Shown here: one piece after another, positions 26,777 to 36,041 of the stretch | How positions within the stretch are numbered: the stretch's first letter is position 1 | Layout: every line of letters begins with the position of its first letter | From: Rhodococcus jostii NBRC 16295 | Lineage (GTDB): Bacteria; Actinomycetota; Actinomycetes; Mycobacteriales; Mycobacteriaceae | Assembly (NCBI RefSeq): GCF_001894825.1 | Contig: NZ_BCWY01000033.1 | Coordinates: 1 to 64,000 of the forward strand | Length of the DNA stretch: 64,000 nt | Direction: 5' to 3' | Program-made: the position numbers and the translations under genes | The notes under the pieces: model-generated | Seen by the model: the letters and a program-made list of their open reading frames with translations, nothing else | The model's database searches: none | What the model was told of the DNA's origin: nothing

Positions 26777-27738
26777 TTCCCCAAACGCCTGCGTCTCTCG
26801 ACCGGGCAGCTCCGTTCTTTGTTGCGGGACACCGCGGGCTGGTTGGTTCGGCCATCTGGCGAAAACTTGAAGCTGCTGGATTCGGCCGGTTGATCGGGCG
26901 ATCGTCGCGCGAGTTGGACCTGCGCGACCGGGCCGCGGTTTCCGCGTTCTTCGCGGAAGCAAAGCCGCGGTATGTCGTGCTGGCGGCTGCGAAGGTTGGC
27001 GGGATCCTGGCGAACAGCAGTTACCCGGTGGACTTTCTGTCTGAGAACCTGCGCATCCAGGTGAACGTGTTGGACTCGGCGCTGGAGCACGGGGTCGAAC
27101 GACTGCTGTTCCTGGGGTCGTCGTGCATCTACCCGAAGCTTGCTCCACAGCCGATCAAGGAGGAGTACCTCCTCACTGGTCATCTGGAGTCCACGAACGA
27201 TGCCTACGCCATCGCGAAGATTGCGGGGATCCTGCAGATTCAGGCGGTCAGGCGGCAGTACGGGCTCCCGTGGATTTCCGCCATGCCGACAAACCTCTAC
27301 GGCCCTGGAGACAACTTCTCCCCACAGGGATCGCACGTGCTGCCGGCCCTCATTCGACGGTTCGATGAGGCACGTCGCCGCGGCGCCGAGTCGGTGACAA
27401 ATTGGGGGACCGGGTCTCCGAGACGCGAATTCTTGCATGTGGATGACATGGCGTCGGCCTGCCTTCATCTGCTCGAGAATTATGACGGCTCGGACCAGGT
27501 CAATGTTGGCACGGGAGAAGATTCCACGATTAGAGAAATCGCGGGGATCGTTGCTGAAGCGGTTGGCTACGACGGCCGGATCGAGTGGGACACCACGAAG
27601 CCTGATGGCACACCACGCAAGCTCCTCGACGTCACTAAACTGCGTCAGTCCGGATGGGAGCCCACGATCGGCCTCCGGGATGGAATTGCGTCGACGGTTC
27701 AGTGGTATCGCGAGCATGTGAATTCCGTCCGCACCTAG
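26773..27738 (+). CDS. fcl: GDP-L-fucose synthase
   Basis: 321 aa epimerase/reductase that turns the Gmd product into GDP-L-fucose with NADPH. It has [15 protein letters not shown], the family SSCIYP serine region, and the catalytic Tyr/Lys in [11 protein letters not shown]. The region [11 protein letters not shown] is typical. It starts at GTG 26773 within the gmd stop (GTGA). Together with gmd it supplies L-fucose (or a related 6-deoxyhexose) to the polymer. Confidence 0.95.
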   Translation: MIPQTPASLDRAAPFFVAGHRGLVGSAIWRKLEAAGFGRLIGRSSRELDLRDRAAVSAFFAEAKPRYVVLAAAKVGGILANSSYPVDFLSENLRIQVNVLDSALEHGVERLLFLGSSCIYPKLAPQPIKEEYLLTGHLESTNDAYAIAKIAGILQIQAVRRQYGLPWISAMPTNLYGPGDNFSPQGSHVLPALIRRFDEARRRGAESVTNWGTGSPRREFLHVDDMASACLHLLENYDGSDQVNVGTGEDSTIREIAGIVAEAVGYDGRIEWDTTKPDGTPRKLLDVTKLRQSGWEPTIGLRDGIASTVQWYREHVNSVRT

Positions 27739-27786
27739 ATGACGATCGAACCCGGCGTGTCCGCTGTCTTTGATAGGTAACTCGAA

Positions 27787-29112
27787 ATGACAAAACGCAT
27801 AGCAGTGTTCGGCACCGGCTATCTGGGGGCCACCCATGCCGCCTGCATGGCTGAACTGGGACATGAAGTACTCGGCGTCGATGTCGACGCGGCTAAGCTT
27901 GCCAAGCTCGAGGCTGGTGAGGTGCCCTTCTATGAGCCGGGTCTCGAAGAGGTCCTGAGGCGGAACATCGCTGCAGGACGCCTTCGCTTCACGTCCTCCT
28001 ACGAGGAAGCGGCCGAGTTTGCCGACATACACTTTCTCGGCGTCGGCACCCCGCAGAAGAAGGGGGAGTTCGCTGCCGACCTGAAGTTCGTCGATGCGGT
28101 CATCGAGACGCTGGCACCACTTCTCACCGGTCCGGCCGTAATCTTCGGTAAGTCGACGGTCCCCGTCGGAACTGCTGAACGGCTGGGCGCGCGTGCACGT
28201 GAACTGTCGCCGGCCGGAGATGCCGTCGAGGTAGCTTGGAATCCCGAGTTCCTGCGCGAAGGTTTCGCCGTTCAAGACACCTTGCACCCGGATCGTCTGG
28301 TCCTCGGAGTAGACCGCGATCGTCCCGGACGGGCTGAGGGGGTCGCACGCGAGGTGTACGCGCAGCTTCTGGACGAGGGCATCCCGTTCCTGGTTTCTGA
28401 TCTTGCAACTGCCGAACTGGTGAAGGCCTCTGCGAATGCGTTTCTCGCGACCAAGATTTCGTTTATCAACGCGATTGCTGAAGTGTGTGAAGCCTCCGGC
28501 GCCGATGTCACGGTGTTGGCGGACGCAATCGGCCATGACGCTCGCATTGGCCGCCGGTTCCTGAACGCCGGTCTCGGCTTCGGCGGCGGTTGCCTTCCGA
28601 AGGACATCAGGGCGTTCATGGCGCGGGCAGGTGAGCTGGGTGCAGACCAGGCGCTCACCTTCCTACGCGAAGTCGACAACATCAATATGCGGCGCCGAAC
28701 CCGAATGGTCGAACTCGCGCGCGAAGCATGCGGTTCGCTGCTGGGCGCGAGGGTCGCGGTGCTGGGTGCAGCATTCAAACCGGACTCCGACGATGTGCGT
28801 GATTCGCCCGCCCTGAATGTTGCCGGCCAGATTCAGCTACAGGGTGCCGCGGTCAACGTGTACGACCCCAAGGCCATGGACAACTCGCGGGCGTTGTTCC
28901 CCACGCTCGGATACTCGGACACCGCGCTGGACGCCTGCGAAGGGGCCGACGTCGTTCTGGTGCTGACCGAATGGCCCGAGTTCCAGAAGCTTCAGCCCGC
29001 AGATCTTGACGCCGTCGTCCGCAAGAAGGTCCTCATCGACGGACGCAACTGCCTCGATCCGCAGCAGTGGCGCGACGCCGGCTGGATATATCGGGGACTT
29101 GGCAGGCCGTAG
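27787..29112 (+). CDS. ugd: UDP-glucose 6-dehydrogenase (copy 1)
   Basis: 441 aa NAD-dependent enzyme oxidising UDP-glucose twice to UDP-glucuronate. The Rossmann motif FGTGYLGATHAACMAELGHE is near the N-terminus, with GKSTVPVGTA at about 122, NPEFLREGFAVQD at about 155 and the catalytic cysteine in GGGCLPKDIRAF at about 268. It is closely similar to the copy at 54835-56157 over its whole length. Together the copies point to a uronic-acid-containing polymer. Confidence 0.95.
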   Translation: MTKRIAVFGTGYLGATHAACMAELGHEVLGVDVDAAKLAKLEAGEVPFYEPGLEEVLRRNIAAGRLRFTSSYEEAAEFADIHFLGVGTPQKKGEFAADLKFVDAVIETLAPLLTGPAVIFGKSTVPVGTAERLGARARELSPAGDAVEVAWNPEFLREGFAVQDTLHPDRLVLGVDRDRPGRAEGVAREVYAQLLDEGIPFLVSDLATAELVKASANAFLATKISFINAIAEVCEASGADVTVLADAIGHDARIGRRFLNAGLGFGGGCLPKDIRAFMARAGELGADQALTFLREVDNINMRRRTRMVELAREACGSLLGARVAVLGAAFKPDSDDVRDSPALNVAGQIQLQGAAVNVYDPKAMDNSRALFPTLGYSDTALDACEGADVVLVLTEWPEFQKLQPADLDAVVRKKVLIDGRNCLDPQQWRDAGWIYRGLGRP

Positions 29113-29159
29113 CGGGTTGTGGGCAGCAGACGAACTGCCTCGTCCAGCGACGCGAAGTG

Positions 29160-29738
29160 ATGCCGTCTACCCTGGGGTCGGTGCAGCGTCTGACGGTCCT
29201 TGCAGTAAGTGCATTCGGCGCTGCCGCTGTCGGCATCGCCGGCCTGGGGGTGGTGGGCCACTTCGCCTACACCAAATCGCGAGTCGATCCGATGCGGCCT
29301 GTCGATGCCGTCATCGTGCTCGGTGGTGAGCATGACGGTCGCGAGGAATACGGCATCGAGCTTGCGCGGCAGGGTGTCTCCGCGAACGTCGTGCTGTCGC
29401 ACCCGTACTGGAGGGGCGACCGCAAGATGGCGGAGTTCTGCGCCATCCAGGATCAGCGGTTCACCGTCACCTGCGTCCCGCCGCAACCGAGTACGACACG
29501 AGGAGAGGCACTGTTCACCCGCGACCTCGCGGCGCAACACGGGTGGAACAGCGTCATGGTGATCAGCTGGCGGTACCACCTGCCGCGTGCGCGGTACATC
29601 TTCTCGCGGTGCTTCGATGGCGACATCGTGATGCGGCCCGTCCCACGGGACTACGACTTCAGAGTCGCCCACTGGGAGTACATCTACCTGTACCAGACGG
29701 TGGGGTTCGTCAAGGCTTTCTTCCAGGGGCGCTGCTGA
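29160..29738 (+). CDS. YdcF/SanA-like (DUF218) protein
   Basis: 192 aa protein with one N-terminal membrane segment (residues about 7-30) and an extracytoplasmic DUF218 domain: PVDAVIVLGGEHDGREEYG, STTRGEALFTRDLAAQHGW and MVISWRYHLPRARYIFSRCF. The family includes SanA, YdcF and ElyC, linked to envelope polymer metabolism, with no firmly known reaction. ATG 29160 is chosen. GTG 29178 behind CTGGGG is an alternative. Confidence 0.75.
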   Translation: MPSTLGSVQRLTVLAVSAFGAAAVGIAGLGVVGHFAYTKSRVDPMRPVDAVIVLGGEHDGREEYGIELARQGVSANVVLSHPYWRGDRKMAEFCAIQDQRFTVTCVPPQPSTTRGEALFTRDLAAQHGWNSVMVISWRYHLPRARYIFSRCFDGDIVMRPVPRDYDFRVAHWEYIYLYQTVGFVKAFFQGRC

Positions 29739-29777
29739 GTTCTCGACACTCGAGATGACAGCAAGCGGCGGGCAGTT

Positions 29778-30356
29778 CTACTCCACCTTCCGAACATTCA
29801 ATGCGCGGTAGTGGTATCCGTCCTGCGTTCCGCCGACCATCGTCTCGGGTTCGAATGTCACCTGCTCTCCCGGCGTGAGCGAACGAAAGCCCGGGCCGGC
29901 GACGTTGCTGAAGTGAGTCCACGCTCCACCAGGGGTGGCGCCGGAATCGATCACACCCCAGCCCTCTTCGTCGCTCCACGTGCGCACGATTCCGGTAATT
30001 CGGTCGGCGTGTATCCGAGGCGGCACGGGAGGGAAGTCCGCATCGGTGAGCTCCCGCGCCGTGCCGTCGGGAAAGGTGATCCACACTCTGGACGAGAACG
30101 GGCTGTCCGACGGCGGTGCGATGTATGGTTCGCTGCCCGCGGGCCACGCTCGAATCGTGTAGAAATCGCACCCATGCATGGGGCTATCGAGTGTGCCCCA
30201 CTCGAACTCCACCTGCTGGCCCTCGCGAAGCGCGGGGAAGCCCTCGACCGCCACACTGTGGAACAGCGTCCAGCATCCACCCGGCGTCTCGTCGGAATCG
30301 ATGATGCCCCACATCTCCTCGATGCCCCAGCTACGGACGACGCCGGCAGTTGTCAT
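29778..30356 (-). CDS. Tandem cold-shock-domain-like protein
   Basis: 192 aa protein with two diverged cold-shock-like domains. Domain 1 (residues about 5-50) runs GVVRSWGIEEMWGIIDS to LREGQQVEFEW. Domain 2 (about 118-175) runs GIVRTWSDEEGWGVIDS to LTPGEQVTFEPE. Both keep the K/R-W, W-G-x-I and Q-x-V-x-F-E pattern of CspA, but the usual VFVHFS strand is replaced by a TPGG loop and W-T-H-F-S or W-T-L-F-H. A linker with a proline-rich part joins them. It probably binds single-stranded nucleic acid (inference). The ribosome site is weak. Confidence 0.6.
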   Translation of the reverse strand: MTTAGVVRSWGIEEMWGIIDSDETPGGCWTLFHSVAVEGFPALREGQQVEFEWGTLDSPMHGCDFYTIRAWPAGSEPYIAPPSDSPFSSRVWITFPDGTARELTDADFPPVPPRIHADRITGIVRTWSDEEGWGVIDSGATPGGAWTHFSNVAGPGFRSLTPGEQVTFEPETMVGGTQDGYHYRALNVRKVE

Positions 30357-30407
30357 GTCGTCATTGTTGCTCGGTGTGCGTTCAGGTGGGCGAGTTTTCG
30401 CAGGCTA

Positions 30408-30443
30408 TTGACTCGAATGTATGTTCGATCTAAGATTCGAACA
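30408..30443 (+). promoter_or_regulatory. SOS (LexA) box inside a leaderless promoter
   Basis: TTGACT (30408-30413) and TAAGAT (30431-30436) are spaced by exactly 17 bases, with the ATG at 30443 six bases after the -10. That predicts a transcript starting at or next to the ATG. The spacer is filled by TCGAATGTATGTTCGA (30413-30428), one base off the mycobacterial LexA consensus TCGAAC-N4-GTTCGA. A second arm, TCGAACAT (30437-30444), forms an inverted repeat with ATGTTCGA (30421-30428). Confidence 0.75.
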
Positions 30444-31759
30444 TGGGAATCGGGGAGGATATCCAGGGGGCGTTGCCGGACGAGATTCTGGCGACTGCGG
30501 TCGGTGATGCGTGGCGTCTGGCCGAGGCGGAATTGCTCGACTCGGTGGTGCGGGTGTCGGAGGAGATCCAGCGGCTCGAAGCCTTGCGCGTCAAGCTGGT
30601 CGGTGCGGTGGACCATCGCTGCCACGTCGATGTGCTGGGGTTTCCGAACGCCAAGATGTGGCTGGCGTCGAAGACGTTGCTCGAGGTGGGTGCGGCGGGG
30701 CGAATCGTGATGCTGGGCCGGGGTTTGCGGTTCCAGCCGGAGATCGCGGATCAATTCTTTCACACCAACATTTCGGCGGAGCACGCTGCGCTGGTCATGA
30801 AGTTCTGTGAGCGGCCACCGACGGGCATGCCGGACGAGGCGTTGGACGACTGCCGGAGGGCGTTGCTGCTCGCGGCGACCGGTCCGACCGCGAACACCGA
30901 TGCGGTGCGTGCGGTGATCGCGCGACTGGAGCGCGTCTTCGAATCCGATGATCCGCCGCCGAGTGAAGACACCGAACGCAACGAGTTCCATGCCTCGAAG
31001 ACACTGAACGGGCGGGTCGCGGTGAAGGGTGACCTGGATGCGGTGACCGGTGAGATGCTGCTCTCGGCGCTGTCCGGGCTGTCGAAGCCGCGGCCGGCGC
31101 AGGATGGAACGAAGGACGAGCGCACCCCGGGGCAGCGGCGGGCCGACAGGTTCACCGAACTCCTCCGGCGTTACCTCGATTCGGGGGTCGCCGGTGAGGA
31201 AGGCGGGGAACGGCCGCACGTCTCGCTGCATGTCAACGTCAAGGATCTGGTCGACCACGGCGACTGCGGTGCGCGGGAACCGCACGGTGCCCCCGCAACA
31301 GACGAGGGCCTTTTTGCCGTCGATGGGGTGGCGTGGACGGAATGGATGGGGCCGCTGAGCATCACCGCGGCTCGGCTCCTGATCTGCGATTCGATCGTGA
31401 CGCCGATCGTGCTCGACGGGAACGGGTCGCCGCTCGATCTCGGTGTGTCGACCCGAACCGTCACCAAGCGGCAGCGAAAGGCGTTGGTGGCGAGGGATCG
31501 GGGGTGTGCGTTCCCGGGGTGCGGTGCGCCGCCGTCGTGGTGCGAGGGCCACCACATCGTCCATTGGTCCAAGAGTGGTCCGACCGATATGGGCAATCTG
31601 GTGCTGCTGTGCGGGTTCCACCACCGGCTGCTCCATCACAGTGACTGGGAGATAGAGATGGGGGCCGATCGGTATCCCATGTTCATTCCGCCCAGGCAGG
31701 TCGATTGGGAGCGGAAGCCGATCCCGGCCCACAACCGGGGCCGGCCCGGAGCGGCCTGA
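30443..31759 (+). CDS. DUF222 / HNH endonuclease-domain protein (13E12-type)
   Basis: 438 aa protein of the DUF222-HNH group common in mycobacteria (13E12 repeat family) and rhodococci. The DUF222 part covers residues about 10-330. The HNH domain at about 350-400 contains RDRGCAFPGCGAPPSWCEG, HHIVHWSKSGPTDMGNLVLL and C-x-x-H-H, with the zinc cysteines present. The start at ATG 30443 directly follows the -10 element and has no ribosome site, consistent with a leaderless message. LexA control of 13E12 genes has been described in M. tuberculosis. The DNA target of the nuclease is unknown. Confidence 0.85.
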   Translation: MGIGEDIQGALPDEILATAVGDAWRLAEAELLDSVVRVSEEIQRLEALRVKLVGAVDHRCHVDVLGFPNAKMWLASKTLLEVGAAGRIVMLGRGLRFQPEIADQFFHTNISAEHAALVMKFCERPPTGMPDEALDDCRRALLLAATGPTANTDAVRAVIARLERVFESDDPPPSEDTERNEFHASKTLNGRVAVKGDLDAVTGEMLLSALSGLSKPRPAQDGTKDERTPGQRRADRFTELLRRYLDSGVAGEEGGERPHVSLHVNVKDLVDHGDCGAREPHGAPATDEGLFAVDGVAWTEWMGPLSITAARLLICDSIVTPIVLDGNGSPLDLGVSTRTVTKRQRKALVARDRGCAFPGCGAPPSWCEGHHIVHWSKSGPTDMGNLVLLCGFHHRLLHHSDWEIEMGADRYPMFIPPRQVDWERKPIPAHNRGRPGAA

Positions 31760-31795
31760 CCACGGCGGGACACAACACCACACACGACGCCGACT

Positions 31796-31822
31796 CGGCG
31801 GCAGGACGGGTTCCTGTCGCCG
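31796..31822. terminator. Hairpin between convergent genes
   Basis: CGGCGGCAGGA (31796-31806) pairs with TCCTGTCGCCG (31812-31822), with one G-T pair and a 5-base loop. It lies between the HNH gene (ends 31759) and the convergent LuxR-type gene (ends 31856). Confidence 0.6.
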
Positions 31823-31855
31823 CACCGGCATGCCGTCGTGGCGGGATTGCCGGTG

Positions 31856-34474
31856 TCAGCGAACCGTCGTCCCCATCGACTCCGCAAGTCCATTGCGATC
31901 AGCGACATCAAGTTTCATACACGCCCGGTAGACGTGACCCTCCACCGTCCGCACCGACACGACCAACCGATCAGCGATCTGCCGATTCGACAAACCCGCC
32001 GCCACCATCGACCCCACCTCCCGCTCTCGACTCGTCAGGGGGAGTGGATGGGCAGCCTCCACCAGAGCGGGAGACGACATGTGGTCGCATCGAGCCGACA
32101 ACGCCTCCGCCGCCGCAGCGCACTCGATCGAACGTCGTCTGTCTCCTGCACGAGTGAAGGCGATTGCCGCCCAAGCATAGCCGTCGGCAGCATCGGGCAA
32201 GGCGCCGATCCGCTCGAACTCCGCCGCCGCCGACGCCACACCGCAACCGTCGCCCTCTTCGACTGCCGCGGCCTGCCGGGCGGCTACCGCCACGAGGTCG
32301 CCATCGCACACCGTCGTCAACTCGGCAAGCCGCGAGGCCGCCGACGTGTCACCGAACCGGGTGGCGAGGTGGAGCGCCACCGCCTCGACACCGAACTGTC
32401 CGGCGGTGCAGGCGGAATTGGCCGCCGATCGCGCCAGATCGACCGCACGCGAAGTCTCACCCCGCGCTGCCGCGAGCCAGGCCTTCGATAACTCGAGTTG
32501 GGGGCCGAACACGGCGACGTGCCGGCCGTTCCGGGCCTGGGCCTGAGTAATGATGTGCTCGGCCTCGTGAACGCGACCGAGCGCCGCATACGCCTGGCCG
32601 AGGGCGATGTAGGCGGGGAAGCTCCACGAGATGGCGTCGGCGGTATCGCCCACATCGAGGGCGGCGATCGCCTGCTCGAGGCGCTGCGCGGCGTCGGTGA
32701 ACCGACCGCGGGCAAGTTCCACGGTTCCGACCAGGATGTTCGCCAGCCCCCACGCAACGTATCGGCCGCTCGACGCCAAAGACAGATACTCGTCGGCACG
32801 CCGCTGTGCTGCGTCGAAACGTCCGGTCAGGGTCAACGCGAGGATCTCGCCGTGTCCGGCCGGGAAGCGCAGCAGCCCGTCGATCTGATCGGCCACCGCA
32901 GCGCTGCGCGCCGCCAGTTCCGGCACCCGCCCTCCCCGTCCCATCAGTGCAAGGGACAGCCCGCCGCCGAAGAAGGCCCACTCGACCGCCCACGGCAGTA
33001 CCCGATCGGCAGCGAGAATCGCCGTCGCCGCCGCTGCCGCCTCCTCGGGCCGGTTCTCGAATACCGCGCACACCGAACCGATTCCCTCGATGATCGGTAC
33101 GAGGCTGGGGTGAGTGACCCTCTCGCGGAGAACTGCAAGAACCTCGTCGGCTTTCTCCGACTCGCCACTCGCCCAGAAAAGGTTCGCGATCCGCGACGTG
33201 CCCCACCGCACCAGCTGCACCTGATCCAAACTGTCCGGCGCAAAGGAGAGCAACAGCGATTCCGCCTCCGTTGCGTGGCCCTGCCACAGCAGCGCCCGGG
33301 CGAGGAGGTCTGCTGCCTCGAATCCGTGGGTCTCGTCGAATGCGGCACGGGCGAGTCGTTCTCCCAGTGGCACATTCGCCAGACCGATCGCATCCTCGGC
33401 CGCAGTGACCAGCAGCTCGGAGTTGACGGACCGGTCGCTGTCGAGGGCCAACTCGGCCAGTCGAATCCGATTCGCGGGGCCGACCACGGCCCGGCTGCTC
33501 AAGGCCTCCACGAGCTGCCCTCGCAGTCTCCGGCCGGCGGCGCGCCCCACCCGTCGCCGGATCACTTCACCGAACAGGGGATGGGTGTAGCGGACGTCGA
33601 GCCGGTGGCCGTCCTCGACGATTCGGACGAGCCCGCGTCGCTCGGCCTCCTCCACCGAGTCCTCGCCCGCCAGCTGCCCGAGGACGTCCAGATCGAGCGG
33701 CTCGCAGAACGTGAGCAGCTGCAACGCCTGCAAGACGTCGATCGGAATCTGATCGATCCGGTGCTCCAGTAGCGACGCGAGTTCGGACGTGATCGCGGCG
33801 CGCCCCCGCAACTGCCAGACGCCCCCGGACCGGCGCAGCGTCCCCGCTTCCAGCGCACCCTCGACCAGATGCCGGACGAACAGCGCGTTCCCGCCGGACG
33901 CTTCCCAGATCATGTCGGCGCTCAGCCCCTCCAAGGGGCCGTCCAGCACGGACTCGATCAACTCGATGCTCTGGTCCCGGCTGAACGGGGCCAGTTCGAG
34001 CCGCAGGAGGTGACCGTCCTTCCACAGCGAGGTGATCGCATCGGGTACGGCTTCACCGTTGCGGACGGTGGCGACGATATGCACCGCCCGGTCGAGGGCA
34101 AGCTGGTGAAGGAACGTCGCCGACAGCTGATCGAGGAGGTGGGCGTCGTCCACGCCTACCACCAGGTCGCGGCTGTGGCCGTTGTCGAGGAGGGCCTGCC
34201 GCGCGGCGGACAGGAAGGCGACGGGATCTCGTGAGGTGGACGCTCCGACCAGATGGGCGAAAACACCGAGTGGGATGCTCCGCGCCGATTCGGTGCCCGC
34301 CACCCATTTCACGTCGCCGGGCAGTGCCTCGGTGGCGAATCGGGCGAGGGTGGTCTTGCCGACGCCGGGATCGCCCGTGAGGACGACACCGCATCCCCCG
34401 GACCGAGCCGTGAGCGACGCGGTGATCGCGTCGAACTCGACTTGTCGCTGAATCAGAGGCCACGTGGGACCCAT
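31856..34474 (-). CDS. LAL-type LuxR-family regulator
   Basis: 872 aa large ATP-binding LuxR regulator. Walker A GDPGVGKTTLARFA is at about residues 35-48, with LVVGVDDAHLLDQLSATFLH (Walker B region) at about 105-120. A long helical middle (about 330-790) looks TPR-like. A C-terminal LuxR HTH (LTSREREVGSMVAAGLSNRQ, then SVRTVEGHVYRACMKLDV) ends the protein. The start ATG 34474 has a poor ribosome site. It is divergent from the four-gene protease set beginning at 34763 and may control it; this is inference from position only. Confidence 0.85.
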   Translation of the reverse strand: MGPTWPLIQRQVEFDAITASLTARSGGCGVVLTGDPGVGKTTLARFATEALPGDVKWVAGTESARSIPLGVFAHLVGASTSRDPVAFLSAARQALLDNGHSRDLVVGVDDAHLLDQLSATFLHQLALDRAVHIVATVRNGEAVPDAITSLWKDGHLLRLELAPFSRDQSIELIESVLDGPLEGLSADMIWEASGGNALFVRHLVEGALEAGTLRRSGGVWQLRGRAAITSELASLLEHRIDQIPIDVLQALQLLTFCEPLDLDVLGQLAGEDSVEEAERRGLVRIVEDGHRLDVRYTHPLFGEVIRRRVGRAAGRRLRGQLVEALSSRAVVGPANRIRLAELALDSDRSVNSELLVTAAEDAIGLANVPLGERLARAAFDETHGFEAADLLARALLWQGHATEAESLLLSFAPDSLDQVQLVRWGTSRIANLFWASGESEKADEVLAVLRERVTHPSLVPIIEGIGSVCAVFENRPEEAAAAATAILAADRVLPWAVEWAFFGGGLSLALMGRGGRVPELAARSAAVADQIDGLLRFPAGHGEILALTLTGRFDAAQRRADEYLSLASSGRYVAWGLANILVGTVELARGRFTDAAQRLEQAIAALDVGDTADAISWSFPAYIALGQAYAALGRVHEAEHIITQAQARNGRHVAVFGPQLELSKAWLAAARGETSRAVDLARSAANSACTAGQFGVEAVALHLATRFGDTSAASRLAELTTVCDGDLVAVAARQAAAVEEGDGCGVASAAAEFERIGALPDAADGYAWAAIAFTRAGDRRRSIECAAAAEALSARCDHMSSPALVEAAHPLPLTSREREVGSMVAAGLSNRQIADRLVVSVRTVEGHVYRACMKLDVADRNGLAESMGTTVR

Positions 34475-34582
34475 AGGTTGATTCTAGATTCCCGCAGCGC
34501 AGGAAACAGTAGCGCGCCGAGTATCGGGCACGAGTTGTGCAGCGAATCAGCGTAATACAGCCGTGAGGTCGCTTTCGGTCGT

Positions 34583-34599
34583 GATACTCCAGAAGTATC
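34583..34599. promoter_or_regulatory. Short inverted repeat in the divergent control region
   Basis: GATACT (34583-34588) and AGTATC (34594-34599) form a dyad with a 5-base gap, about midway between the divergent starts at 34474 and 34763. It is the clearest operator-like dyad seen there, but short enough to be chance. Confidence 0.3.
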
Positions 34600-34762
34600 G
34601 ACGGGTTGCGCCGTCGGAGGCGGACGCGAGTTCGGTTTCGTCGTCGAGTCGACGCGTGCCTGATGCGGTCGCGTAGAGCGGTACTCGCGAGACTAGCCAC
34701 ATTCTCGGCCACGCTGAATGGGTATCGCGGAAAGTTATTGCGACGAACTACAGGAGAAAGTC

Positions 34763-35197
34763 ATGACCGCGCGGCCGGAGGAGCCCTTCTTCAGTTGGAC
34801 GGCGAGGCGGGTCGAATTCGGCAGATCCGAATCCGCAGTCCTGCTGTTGGACGAACTCGTACCGCTCGGGGCCAACACGGCACGATTGATCGCCACCCGC
34901 GACGACGACACCGACGTCGAGTACCTCGCCCTGATCGTCGGCGACGTCACCGACTGCCACGACGTCGCCGTCCGCTGTGTCGACGAGGAGACACTGCTCA
35001 TCGAGGGCAGCCGGTGCGAGTCGTCACCGGAAATCCTGATCGGGCTGTCGGCCGCGCCGGCACTCTGTGGTTGCACCACCGAGCAGCACATCGACAGTCA
35101 ACTGTGCCTCGAAGGTCCCGTCCGGGCGATGATCGCGTCGGTCGGGGTGCGGTCCGTCGTCGTCGACTGGTACCACGGCGCCTCCGCGGCCGCATGA
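34763..35197 (+). CDS. Degenerate GTP-cyclohydrolase-II-like protein
   Basis: 144 aa protein beginning MTARPEEPFFSWTARR, with AGGAG 7 bases before the ATG. The longer frame from 34718 lacks a site. The segment DVEYLALIVGDV and the later TTEQHIDSQLCLEGPVRAMI followed by SVVVDWYHG line up by eye with RibA of the GTP cyclohydrolase II family. Aligned this way, the zinc motif C-x10-C-x-C becomes C-x10-C-x-E. The catalytic GRG-type loop after it is missing because the protein ends there, so normal cyclohydrolase activity is not expected. It shares C-x-[DE]-G-P with the flavin fusion at 3987-5432. It is the first gene of the protease set. The similarity is distant and needs profile confirmation. 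Confidence 0.45.
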   Translation: MTARPEEPFFSWTARRVEFGRSESAVLLLDELVPLGANTARLIATRDDDTDVEYLALIVGDVTDCHDVAVRCVDEETLLIEGSRCESSPEILIGLSAAPALCGCTTEQHIDSQLCLEGPVRAMIASVGVRSVVVDWYHGASAAA

Positions 35198-35360
35198 ACC
35201 GAACTACTCTGCCCGTCACTTCGGTCCCGGGAAAAGTCGGGTAGGACGCCACTCGCGGAATTCGGGACCGCGTGCCGGACCGTTGAAGACGTTCAACGAC
35301 CACCGCTCCGGTGGCTCCGACAGTCACCCTCCGGTCGCCGCCCTCTCGAAAGGAACAGCC

Positions 35361-36041
35361 ATGTCAGTAATCAACGATTCCCACGACGCCACCGATCAAT
35401 ACGTGGACGTCGGGGAGCTGTCCGATGACGGCGCGAGTACCGCCGCCCGACCGGGTGCGGGACCGATCATCACGGGTGCCGACCTCTTCGCGCCCGCCGC
35501 ACTGCCGGATCCCGACGCCGCCAGGGACAAGGCGGAAAGTGAAGGGGCCGAACTGGACAGCATCGACTGGGACACGCTGACCGCCCCGGATGATCCCCTG
35601 TCGCCGACGGCGGAAGTTCAGGGTTTCACCCGAATCGGAGGCACCGGTCGCATCGTGTTCGGCGGCGGAGTTCCCGTCGGCGGATGGACGCAGATGGTGG
35701 TGTTCCCCGACGGAAGCTACAACTACAGTGGGCACCTGCACGTTTCGGGCGCCACCAGCTACACCGTGTCGGTCGCGTGGGTCCTCACCACCGGTTCGGG
35801 CCACCCGTCGTTCGTGATGCCGGCGAAGGGCCGAGTGCACGGCACATTCGAGCCGGGGTCCCGTGACTTCGACTGGAATCGGAGTGGAACCAATCCGGCG
35901 CTGCGGAATGCCTGGCCCATCTTCAACGCGCAGGGCTACAGGTGGCGGTGGTCGGCGGCAGCGAACCTCGATATCACCCCGCTCGTCGACAACATCAGCA
36001 AAGCCCTCGGCGTCGTCGGGGCGGTGGTCGCCCTCCTCTGA
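35361..36041 (+). CDS. Unknown protein in the S8 protease set
   Basis: 226 aa protein with a strong ribosome site (GAAAGGAAC) before ATG 35361. The first 100 residues are acidic, low in structure and have no signal peptide. Residues about 105-200 (GTGRIVFGGGVPVGGWTQMV, DGSYNYSGHLHVSGATSYTV) look all-beta, rich in Gly, Trp and Tyr. It ends in a short hydrophobic tail (ALGVVGAVVALL). No family was recognised. Being between the RibA-like protein and the protease, it is a candidate substrate or effector of the protease. Confidence 0.7.
   Translation: MSVINDSHDATDQYVDVGELSDDGASTAARPGAGPIITGADLFAPAALPDPDAARDKAESEGAELDSIDWDTLTAPDDPLSPTAEVQGFTRIGGTGRIVFGGGVPVGGWTQMVVFPDGSYNYSGHLHVSGATSYTVSVAWVLTTGSGHPSFVMPAKGRVHGTFEPGSRDFDWNRSGTNPALRNAWPIFNAQGYRWRWSAAANLDITPLVDNISKALGVVGAVVALL

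Noticed and set aside
26584-28536. A 650-codon minus-strand frame over fcl and ugd
   Set aside because: Both sense genes are unmistakable, and the antisense product is Arg/His-rich with no domain.
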